Shown here one piece after another: positions 8,893 to 15,620 of a DNA stretch of 64,000 nt. The notes beneath the pieces were generated by a model. It was not told the DNA's origin, did not search any database, and saw nothing but the letters and a program-made list of their open reading frames with translations. Source of the stretch: Azoarcus sp. CIB (GTDB lineage Bacteria; Pseudomonadota; Gammaproteobacteria; Burkholderiales; Rhodocyclaceae); the NCBI RefSeq assembly GCF_001190925.1, contig NZ_CP011072.1:558001-622000 (forward strand), given 5' to 3'. Each line of letters begins with the position of its first letter. Position 1 is the stretch's first letter. Position numbers and translations under genes: made by a program.

Positions 8893-9786
8893 ATGAAGTT
8901 CCTTGCCTCGCTCCTCTTGCTGCTGCCGTTTGCGGCACAGGCCCAGACCCCCACGCCGCAGGTCATTGCGGTGGCGAACCTCGCCGCGCCCCCGAAGGTC
9001 GATGGCGAACTGGGCGAATGGGGCGGTAGCGGCTGGGTCAAGGTGCCGGTCAAACCGGCGCTGGAACGCGAGGAGCGCGCGAAGTACGGCCTCGATCCGG
9101 CCGGCGAGCGTAATGTGGCCGGCAGCCTCACGGTCGAGCTGAAGGCAGGCGTCGCGGCGGGACGCTTCTATCTTGCCGTGCGCTATCCCGACGATGCCGC
9201 CGACACCGTGCACAAGGAATGGAGCTGGCGCGGCGACAAGTACCAGCGCGAGAATCAGCTCGAGGACATGTTCGCGGTGCGCTTCCACCTTGCCGGTGAT
9301 TTCGACCGGACGATGCTGTCGACCAAGGATTACAAGGTCGACGTCTGGCTGTGGTCGGCTGCGCGGACCAATGCGAACGGCATCGCCGAGGACATGACGC
9401 ACCACGTCACCACGAAGTTGCAGGAATCGGCCGCCGAGTACCAGGTGAAGGACGGCCCGGTGATCTACATCTCGAAGCGTCGCGACGAGGGCGTCGCGCC
9501 CTACGAGATGCTGCCGCGCCCGAAGGAAAACAAGGGCGACCGCCTGCCGTCGTTCGCCGCTGCGAACGCCTCGGGCAGCGTCGCGGACGTCGCCGCCAAG
9601 GGTGTGTGGAAGGCCGGGCGCTGGAATCTCGAATTCGCCCGCGCCCTCGACTCCGGCCATGCGGACGACGTCGCACTCAAGCCCGGCGCCCGGATCACCG
9701 GGCAGATCGCCGTGTTCAACAAGGCCAGTGCCGAGCACAAGAGCGTGTCCGAGCCGCTGGTGTTTGATTTCGGCGCGGTGAAATGA
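8893..9786 (+). CDS. Secreted EB_dh-domain (ethylbenzene dehydrogenase-related) heme-binding protein
   Basis: A 297-residue protein with a signal peptide (about 1-18, ending AAQAQ). The mature part has the fold pattern of the heme-b gamma subunits of type II DMSO-reductase-family enzymes (EbdC, SerC, ClrC; EB_dh domain). It has an early DGELGEW strand, a central FYLAVRYPDD strand, EDMFAVRFHL and a late WNLEFARAL strand. No CxxCH is present, so any heme would be b-type, but I cannot assign axial ligands. No molybdopterin alpha or Fe-S beta subunit is nearby. It overlaps the next gene by four bases (ATGA) and lies 31 bp after the first cupredoxin. Confidence 0.8.
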   Translation: MKFLASLLLLLPFAAQAQTPTPQVIAVANLAAPPKVDGELGEWGGSGWVKVPVKPALEREERAKYGLDPAGERNVAGSLTVELKAGVAAGRFYLAVRYPDDAADTVHKEWSWRGDKYQRENQLEDMFAVRFHLAGDFDRTMLSTKDYKVDVWLWSAARTNANGIAEDMTHHVTTKLQESAAEYQVKDGPVIYISKRRDEGVAPYEMLPRPKENKGDRLPSFAAANASGSVADVAAKGVWKAGRWNLEFARALDSGHADDVALKPGARITGQIAVFNKASAEHKSVSEPLVFDFGAVK

Positions 9787-10268
9787 GCGTGCGGCATGCC
9801 CTGGCCGGCGCCTTGCGGGCGACGCTGCTCGCTTTCGTGCTAGCGTTCGGCGCGGGGGGCGCATGGGCCGAGGACGAGCCGGCTGTGCGCATGCATCCGG
9901 CGCTCGCCGGCATCGACTGGACGGAAGTGAGCGAAGTCGAGGTCGCGCTCAAGGACCACAGCTACGAGCCCGACGAGATCCGCCTCAAGGTCGGCCAGCC
10001 GTACAAGCTGGTGCTGCGCAACGTCGGCGCGGTGGCGCACGACATGGTTGGCGGTTCGCTCTTCGACGAAAAGGTGATCGCGCTGCGCATGGTGAATTCC
10101 AGCGTCGGGCGCGTCATCGCCGACTACGTGAATTCCGTCTACGTGCGCTCGCACAACAACATCGAGCTCTGGCTCGTGCCGCTCAAGCCGGGCGAGTATT
10201 CCTTCTTCTGCAGCCTGCCGGGGCATCGCGAGGACGGCATGGAAGGTATCGTCCGCATCGTCCCGTAG
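9783..10268 (+). CDS. Periplasmic cupredoxin-domain protein B
   Basis: A 161-residue secreted cupredoxin with a signal peptide (about 1-29, ending GGAWA). Candidate copper ligands are H86 (AHDM), C143, H148 and M153, the last three in CSLPGHREDGM, a textbook type 1 site. It is translationally coupled to the EB_dh gene (ATGA overlap). It differs from cupredoxin A by a longer insert between the first histidine and the cysteine strand. It ends 8 bp from the stop of convergent rlmH, so the cassette is wedged tightly into the housekeeping cluster. Confidence 0.86.
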   Translation: MSVRHALAGALRATLLAFVLAFGAGGAWAEDEPAVRMHPALAGIDWTEVSEVEVALKDHSYEPDEIRLKVGQPYKLVLRNVGAVAHDMVGGSLFDEKVIALRMVNSSVGRVIADYVNSVYVRSHNNIELWLVPLKPGEYSFFCSLPGHREDGMEGIVRIVP

Positions 10269-10276
10269 GCTACCGC

Positions 10277-10747
10277 TCACTCCCGGTGGTAGGGGTGGTT
10301 CTTCAGCACCGTCCAGGCGCGATACAGGGCTTCGGCGAGCAGCGGGCGTACCAGCGCATGCGGAAGCGTGAGGCTCGACAGGCGGATACGCTCGTGCGCG
10401 CTCGACTTCAGGGCGGGTGACAGGCCATCGGGGCCGCCGACGATCAGCGCGACGTCGGCTCCGTCCGCTTGCCAGGCTTCCAGTCGGCGCGACAGCTCGA
10501 CGGTCGTGAGGTCGCTGCCGCGTTCGTCGAGGATCACGCGGCGACAGCGCGGCGGCAGGGCCGCATCGATGCGCGTCGCCTCGGCCGTCATCATCGCTTC
10601 GACGGTCTTGCCGGTGGTGCGCGGTTCGGCCTTCACCTCGACGAGTTGCAGCGGCAGCTCGCGCGGCATGCGGCGCGCGAATTCGTCGAAGCCGGCCTCG
10701 ACCCACGCGGGCATGCGCGTGCCGACCGCGACGATCAACAGTTTCAT
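10277..10747 (-). CDS. rlmH: 23S rRNA pseudouridine-1915 N3-methyltransferase RlmH
   Basis: A 156-residue SPOUT methyltransferase, the usual length. It modifies the conserved pseudouridine in helix 69 of 23S rRNA. The N-terminus [16 protein letters not shown], the SAM-knot loop VIGGPDG-like [10 protein letters not shown] (about 101-110) and the C-terminal NHPYHRE are diagnostic. It follows rsfS on the same strand after 52 bp. Confidence 0.96.
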   Translation of the reverse strand: MKLLIVAVGTRMPAWVEAGFDEFARRMPRELPLQLVEVKAEPRTTGKTVEAMMTAEATRIDAALPPRCRRVILDERGSDLTTVELSRRLEAWQADGADVALIVGGPDGLSPALKSSAHERIRLSSLTLPHALVRPLLAEALYRAWTVLKNHPYHRE

Positions 10748-10799
10748 GGATGTGTGTGCAGGCGGTGCGGCCGACCCGGGGCCGGCCGCAGGGGGCGTG

Positions 10800-11168
10800 T
10801 CACTGCGCCGCGACGCCTGCCGCCGCGCGCCCGCGCCGCAGGGTCGAGGGGGTGGCCCACAGTTCCTCGAGGTTGTAGTAGCTGCGGATCGCCGGCTGCA
10901 TGATGTGCACGACGATGTCGCCGAGGTCGACGAGCACCCATTCCCCGGTTTCCTCGCCCTCCACGCTGACGACCGGGGCGCCGGCTTCGCGGACCTTTTC
11001 CTGCACGTTGCGCGCCAGCGCCCGCGTCTGGCGGTTGGAGTCGCCGGTGGCGATGACGATGCGGTCGAACAGCGAGGTCAGTCGGGTGGTGTCGATGACT
11101 TCGATGTCCTTGGCCTTGATGTCTTCGAGGGCGGCGACGACGGTTTTTTCGAGTGTGCGGGTGTCCAT
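10800..11168 (-). CDS. rsfS: Ribosome silencing factor RsfS
   Basis: A 122-residue RsfS/Iojap protein that binds uL14 and blocks subunit joining in starved cells. It reads [20 protein letters not shown] at the N-terminus, then the family motifs [24 protein letters not shown] and SYYNLEELW. The start ATG overlaps the nadD stop by one base (TGATG), which fixes it over longer in-frame starts inside nadD. The C-terminal tail is alanine- and arginine-rich. Confidence 0.95.
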   Translation of the reverse strand: MDTRTLEKTVVAALEDIKAKDIEVIDTTRLTSLFDRIVIATGDSNRQTRALARNVQEKVREAGAPVVSVEGEETGEWVLVDLGDIVVHIMQPAIRSYYNLEELWATPSTLRRGRAAAGVAAQ

Positions 11169-11851
11169 CAGGTTCTGCGGTAAAGGTGGTGCAGCCCAAT
11201 ATAGTCGAGAACGGAGTCGGGCAGCAAATAGCGGGCGCTGTGCCCGCCGTGGATGAGGTCGCGGATCAGCGACGCGGAGATCGCCAGCGGCGTCATGTCG
11301 AAGGGAACGACCCGTCCGGCAGGGGTCCGGTGCAGGACGGCGGGGTCCGTGTCGATGCGACCCGCGCACGCCGCGTCGAGTTCCGGCGACAGCGTGCCGG
11401 GCCAGCGCCGGCCATGCGGGGCAAAACCTGGGCGGTTGGCGACCGCGATGTGGGCAAGGCCGAAGAGCTCCTGCCAGCGGTACCAGCCCGGCAGGCCGTT
11501 GAAGGCGTCGGCGCCGAGGATCAGTACCAGCGGGCGCTGTGCGCCGTGAAGTGCGCGCAGGCGCTCCAGCGTCAGCACCGTGTAGCTCTTGCTCGGCGCG
11601 AACACCTCGCCGTCGTCGACGGCGAGGCCGGGGTTGCCGGCGCTCGCCAGCCGCACCATCGCCAGGCGGTCGGTGGCGGGGGACTGGGGCACATCGCGGT
11701 GCGGCGGCTGGCCGGCGGGGATCAGGGCGACCTGCGCGAGCCCGAGCGCCTCGCGGGCCTCCTCGGCGAGGCGCAGGTGGCCGAAATGGATCGGGTCGAA
11801 GGTGCCGCCAAGCACCCCCAGTGCGCCGGCGTCAGGCTTGCTCGGGGACAT
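11168..11851 (-). CDS. nadD: Nicotinate-nucleotide adenylyltransferase
   Basis: A 227-residue nucleotidyltransferase that makes deamido-NAD from nicotinate mononucleotide and ATP. The ATP-binding signature GGTFDPIHFGH is at 15-25 and ISASLIR at 191-197. It is coupled to rsfS downstream. The start overlaps the 3' end of the upstream membrane-protein gene by 20 bp, suggesting a shared transcript. Confidence 0.95.
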   Translation of the reverse strand: MSPSKPDAGALGVLGGTFDPIHFGHLRLAEEAREALGLAQVALIPAGQPPHRDVPQSPATDRLAMVRLASAGNPGLAVDDGEVFAPSKSYTVLTLERLRALHGAQRPLVLILGADAFNGLPGWYRWQELFGLAHIAVANRPGFAPHGRRWPGTLSPELDAACAGRIDTDPAVLHRTPAGRVVPFDMTPLAISASLIRDLIHGGHSARYLLPDSVLDYIGLHHLYRRT

Positions 11852-12605
11852 TGTCGGGTTCGCCGAAGATGTCGCGCGCGTTGGCGTAGAAGCTGGCGAA
11901 GATGATGGGGATCAGCAGCAGCGGCAGCGGCACCGAGAGCAGCGTCGCGAGCGTCGGCGAAACCATGCCGACGATGCCGAGCACGATGCCCGGCAGGATG
12001 GCGCCGAACAGCGCCAGCGCGATCGAGTAGGCGAGAAAGGGACGCCAGTTGCGCAGGCACGCGAAGAAGCTGAAGAACATTGCCTTGGGGGCCGATACCT
12101 TCCACCAGCCCGCGAGCAGGGGGGCGAACCAGTAGGCCATCATCACCGGCGTCGACAGCGAGATCGCGATCAGCAGCGCCATAGTGAAGCCGGTGCTGGT
12201 CGCGATCTCGGGCTCGAGCTTGCCGCCACTCGTCATGATCCCGAACAGGGTGCCACCGTCGGCGACGGCGGTGAGCGCCAGCACCAGCAGGCTGCCGGCA
12301 AGATAGAGGCCGCCGATCGCGACCAGCGCGGGGAGATTCTGCTGGAAGCCGGAGAACAGCACGTCCGGCCCGGCCTTACGGCCGGCGTCGATGGCCCGGC
12401 AGGTGTTGAGCACGCCCAGCGACAGGACGGGCATCAGCAGCGATGCGAGGACCTGCCCGATGAACGGAGCGACGCTGACGAGGATCAGCAGCAGCAGGTA
12501 GCCGAAGGACGCGAAGGTGAGCAGCGCGGGGTTGCGCCGCCACAGTTGCAGGCCTTCGCCAAGCCATGCGAAGCCGCGCTGGGCCGGAAGTTGTCGTGCT
12601 TGCAT
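11832..12605 (-). CDS. BPSS1780-family membrane protein, copy 2
   Basis: A 257-residue polytopic membrane protein with about six hydrophobic helices. The N-terminal WLGEGLQLWRRNPALLTF and the later APLLAGWWKVSAPKAMFFSFFACLRNWRPF are typical of the betaproteobacterial BPSS1780 family. Function is unknown. It is four bases downstream of a paralogue (12610-13440), so this is a tandem duplication. Its 3' end overlaps nadD. Confidence 0.82.
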   Translation of the reverse strand: MQARQLPAQRGFAWLGEGLQLWRRNPALLTFASFGYLLLLILVSVAPFIGQVLASLLMPVLSLGVLNTCRAIDAGRKAGPDVLFSGFQQNLPALVAIGGLYLAGSLLVLALTAVADGGTLFGIMTSGGKLEPEIATSTGFTMALLIAISLSTPVMMAYWFAPLLAGWWKVSAPKAMFFSFFACLRNWRPFLAYSIALALFGAILPGIVLGIVGMVSPTLATLLSVPLPLLLIPIIFASFYANARDIFGEPDNVPEQA

Positions 12606-12609
12606 GCGC

Positions 12610-13440
12610 TTACTCGGCAGGGGCGTCGGTGGGGCCGGGCAGCGCGGGTGTCGGCTGCGGGGCGCGCGGAGCGAAGGTGTCCTGCCAGGCTGCGTACAGC
12701 GCGCCGGCCAGGACCGGGACGAGCACCAGGACGCCCAGCGCGAACGGCAGCATGGCGAACCAGGTCAGCAGGTAGATCACGAAGCCGAGGACGATGAAGC
12801 TGGCGAGATTGGAGATGCAGGCGCGCAGCGAGAGTTTCATCGCGTCGAGCGGCGAGACGTTCTGCAGCACGACCAGTGGCGGGGCAAACCACAGCGCCAT
12901 CAACAGGAGGATCAGCAGAACGGGCCACAGCGCGGCCGACAGCAGGGCGACGCCATTGGCGAGACCGATGGTGCCGAGCAGGCCGACCAGCATGCCGGTC
13001 ACTGCGGCGCTGCTGCCGACGAGGACCGCCACCAGCGCCGCGGCGAGTCCGCCGAGCACGTAGAAGAAACCGACCATCAGCAGGTTCCCCGAATGCCGGC
13101 GCGCGCCTTCGAACAGATGGCCGACACGCAGCGGCTGGCCCTGATGTTGCGCGTGCGCGCCGGTGACCATGCCGGCGACGAGCATCGGGAACACCAGCTG
13201 GAGGACCAGCGGGGCGAGCAGCGGGCCGAAGGTCGGGATGAAGCCCACCGCTGCGGCGAGCGCGAACAGCACGGCGATCAGCACCAGCGTCTGGAGGATC
13301 CAGATGCCGGGGTTGGCGATGAAGGTCTTCCAGCCCGCGGCGATCCATCGGAGCGTGTCCGCAGGGGTGACGTGGCCCGGCGGCGGGAGGGGGTGCCGGC
13401 GGTGCGATGCGGCGTGATCGGTCGTGTGCGGATCGTTCAT
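12610..13440 (-). CDS. BPSS1780-family membrane protein, copy 1
   Basis: A 276-residue membrane protein paralogous to its neighbour. A polar N-terminal tail of about 25 residues, rich in His and Pro, precedes the WIAAGWKTFIANPGIWIL helix and five or six further hydrophobic segments. The conserved ALWFAPPLVVLQNVSPLDAM block is at about 160-180. The C-terminal tail is proline- and alanine-rich. Function is unknown. It lies 3 bp after thrB, so thrB, both membrane proteins and nadD may be cotranscribed. Confidence 0.82.
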   Translation of the reverse strand: MNDPHTTDHAASHRRHPLPPPGHVTPADTLRWIAAGWKTFIANPGIWILQTLVLIAVLFALAAAVGFIPTFGPLLAPLVLQLVFPMLVAGMVTGAHAQHQGQPLRVGHLFEGARRHSGNLLMVGFFYVLGGLAAALVAVLVGSSAAVTGMLVGLLGTIGLANGVALLSAALWPVLLILLLMALWFAPPLVVLQNVSPLDAMKLSLRACISNLASFIVLGFVIYLLTWFAMLPFALGVLVLVPVLAGALYAAWQDTFAPRAPQPTPALPGPTDAPAE

Positions 13441-13443
13441 CGT

Positions 13444-14385
13444 TCAGTGCGGCAGCGGTGGTGTTGCGGAGATGCGCAGGCGCAGGATGTCGCGGTATTC
13501 GGCGGGCGGCTTCACGAGCACCATCTCGCCCGCCTTGGGCAGGTGGAAATCCTCGGCTCGCGATAGCCAGAAGCGCAGCGCGGCGGCACGCAGCAGCGCC
13601 GGCCAGTTCGTGCGCTCGGCATCGGTGAAGGGGCGTTCGGCATGGTAGGCGGCGAGCAGGGCGGCGGTGCGCTGCGGGTCGAGTTCGCCGCCTGCGGTCG
13701 TGCACCAGTCGTTCACCGTCACGGCGACGTCGAAGAGTAGCGCGTCGTGGCCGGCGAAGTAGAAATCGATCACGCCGCCGATGTAGTCGCCGTCCCACAG
13801 CACGTTGTCGCGGAAGAGGTCGGCGTGGATCACGCCCTGCGGCAGGCTGGCATAGTCCACTGCGGCCTGGAAGGCGAGTTCCGCATCGAGCAGGGCTTGC
13901 TCGTCCGCGGGCAGGAAGGTGCGCACGCGCGCCGCTGCGGCCGTGCGCCACGCCGCGCCGCGCGGGTTGTCCTGGCGCCGGCCGTAGGACAGCCCGGCCA
14001 GATGCAGGCCTGCGAGCATCGCGCCGACGCGCTCGCAGTGCAGCGCCGTGGGGGCCATCTCGGACTTGCCCGACAGGCGCATCACCAGTGCGGCGGGGCG
14101 GTCGGAGAGCGTGCCGAGGTATTCGTTGTCGCGGTCGGCGATCGGCCCCGGCACCGGCAGGCCGTGGCGCGCGAGATGGGCCATGAGGTGCAGGAAGTAG
14201 GGCAGTTCGGCGCGCGGGATCGCCTCGAACAGCGTCAGCACGTAGCGGCCGAGCGTGGTGGTGACGAAGAAGTTGCTGTTCTGCACGCCGGCCGAGATGC
14301 CTTGCAGGTCGACGAGGCGGCCAATGGCATAACGGCCGAGCCAGCACGACAGCGTCTCGGGGGCGACAGCGGTGAAAACGGACAT
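13444..14385 (-). CDS. thrB: Homoserine kinase, ThrB type II
   Basis: A 313-residue kinase of the aminoglycoside-phosphotransferase fold, the form used in many beta- and gammaproteobacteria in place of GHMP-type ThrB. It phosphorylates homoserine for threonine synthesis. It starts MSVFTAVAPETLSCWL. SAGVQNSNFFV (31-41) forms the nucleotide-binding strand, HADLFRDN (187-194) is the catalytic loop and IDFYFAG (206-212) the metal-binding segment. thrC and hom are not nearby. Confidence 0.94.
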   Translation of the reverse strand: MSVFTAVAPETLSCWLGRYAIGRLVDLQGISAGVQNSNFFVTTTLGRYVLTLFEAIPRAELPYFLHLMAHLARHGLPVPGPIADRDNEYLGTLSDRPAALVMRLSGKSEMAPTALHCERVGAMLAGLHLAGLSYGRRQDNPRGAAWRTAAAARVRTFLPADEQALLDAELAFQAAVDYASLPQGVIHADLFRDNVLWDGDYIGGVIDFYFAGHDALLFDVAVTVNDWCTTAGGELDPQRTAALLAAYHAERPFTDAERTNWPALLRAAALRFWLSRAEDFHLPKAGEMVLVKPPAEYRDILRLRISATPPLPH

Positions 14386-14429
14386 GGCAGGGAAGAGGGT
14401 GAGTCAGTGGCCAGCGGGCCGGGGTTGCA

Positions 14430-14750
14430 TTACCAGGACTTGATCACCCACATCGGCACGGCCAGGGTCGGCAGCACGTCCTGCCGCGCCATCACGCCGT
14501 TGCCTTCGTTGTCGATCAGGTAGTAGGGCACGCCGTGCGGGGGCGTGACCTTGAGCATGTAGAGCTTGCCGCGGATGCGGTATTCCTGAACGGTGTCCTC
14601 GCCGCGCTTGACGATGCGGACTTCGGGATCCAGCGACGGATCGCTCGCCGGCATCGGCGGGGGTTCGGGGATCGGTTCGAGCTTCGGAGGCTGCTGGGCC
14701 GCAACCGGGGTTGCGAGGGCCATCAGCAGCACGATCAGGTTGCGGCGCAT
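14430..14750 (-). CDS. DUF2782 secreted protein
   Basis: A 106-residue protein with a signal peptide (about 1-18, ending PVAAQ) and a proline-rich linker. The DUF2782 core follows (VRIVKRGEDTVQEYRIRGKL, then MLKVTPPHGVPYYLID). The ATG at 14750 has a strong GGAGAG ribosome-binding site; longer in-frame starts run into the divergent region. In many betaproteobacteria this small gene lies next to polA and thrB, as here. Its role is unknown; a periplasmic location is inferred. Confidence 0.88.
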   Translation of the reverse strand: MRRNLIVLLMALATPVAAQQPPKLEPIPEPPPMPASDPSLDPEVRIVKRGEDTVQEYRIRGKLYMLKVTPPHGVPYYLIDNEGNGVMARQDVLPTLAVPMWVIKSW

Positions 14751-14806
14751 GGTGCTCTCCTTGGATGGCGCGGATTCTAGCAGGGACCCGCGCTGTGCGT
14801 CCGTCA

Positions 14807-15532
14807 TTACAGGTTGAGCAGCAGTTCGTGTTCCTCGGGCAGCGGCAGGAAGCCGCGGTTTTCGTAGTGCTTGAAGATCGCCTCGACGACCTCCTCGGGC
14901 GTGTCGATGACCTGGATCAGTTCGAGGTCTTCGGGGTTGATCATGCGTTCGGCGACGAGGCGCTCGCGGAACCAGTCGATCATGCCTTTCCAGAACGGGC
15001 CGTGCACCAGAATGATCGGGATCTTGCGGCTCTTGCCGGTCTGGATCAGCGTCAGGGCTTCCATCAGCTCGTCCAGCGTGCCGAAGCCGCCCGGCATCAC
15101 GACATAGGCCGAGGCGAAGCGCACGAACATGAACTTGCGCGCGAAGAAGTGCTGGAAGGTCTGCGAGATGTCCTGGTAGGGGTTGGAGCTCTGTTCCATC
15201 GGCAGCTGGATGTTGAGCCCGATCGACGGGCTCTTGCCGAAGTAGGCACCCTTGTTCGCCGCTTCCATGATGCCGGGGCCGCCGCCGGAGATCACCGCGA
15301 AGCCGGCGTCGGACAGCAGCCGGCTGATCTTTTCGGAGAGGATGTAGTACATGTGGTCGGGCGGGATGCGCGCGCTGCCGAAGATCGACACCGCGGGGCG
15401 GACGGAGTTGAGCCGTTCGGTCGCCTCGACGAACTCTGCCATAATTCCGAAGATCCGCCACGACTCGCGGGCGTTGAAGCGCTGCGTCGTGCTGCTCGGC
15501 GCGCTGGGAGGGACTTTCTCTTTCGCGGTCAT
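14807..15532 (-). CDS. LOG-family protein (cytokinin-activating phosphoribohydrolase type)
   Basis: A 241-residue TIGR00730-type Rossmann-fold protein. GGGPGIMEAANKG and PGGFGTLDELMEA carry the LOG nucleotide-binding and catalytic signature (PGGxGTxxE). Bacterial homologues hydrolyse AMP or other nucleoside 5'-monophosphates to ribose 5-phosphate and base. The start is placed at MTAKEKVP (15532); an in-frame ATG at 15577 is the alternative and neither has a strong ribosome-binding site. It is divergent from polA across 88 bp. Confidence 0.88.
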   Translation of the reverse strand: MTAKEKVPPSAPSSTTQRFNARESWRIFGIMAEFVEATERLNSVRPAVSIFGSARIPPDHMYYILSEKISRLLSDAGFAVISGGGPGIMEAANKGAYFGKSPSIGLNIQLPMEQSSNPYQDISQTFQHFFARKFMFVRFASAYVVMPGGFGTLDELMEALTLIQTGKSRKIPIILVHGPFWKGMIDWFRERLVAERMINPEDLELIQVIDTPEEVVEAIFKHYENRGFLPLPEEHELLLNL

Positions 15533-15620
15533 GTTGTTCTCGTCTTGTCGTTCTGCCGGTCCGTGTGCCGGCTTCATCTGATTCCGGAATTCGCCCGGAT
15601 CCCGCAAGGAAGTTTGTCCG

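Noticed and set aside
10255..10300. Bidirectional terminator between cupredoxin B and rlmH
   Set aside because: A CTACC/GGTAG inverted match exists but lies within coding ends, with no T-tract.
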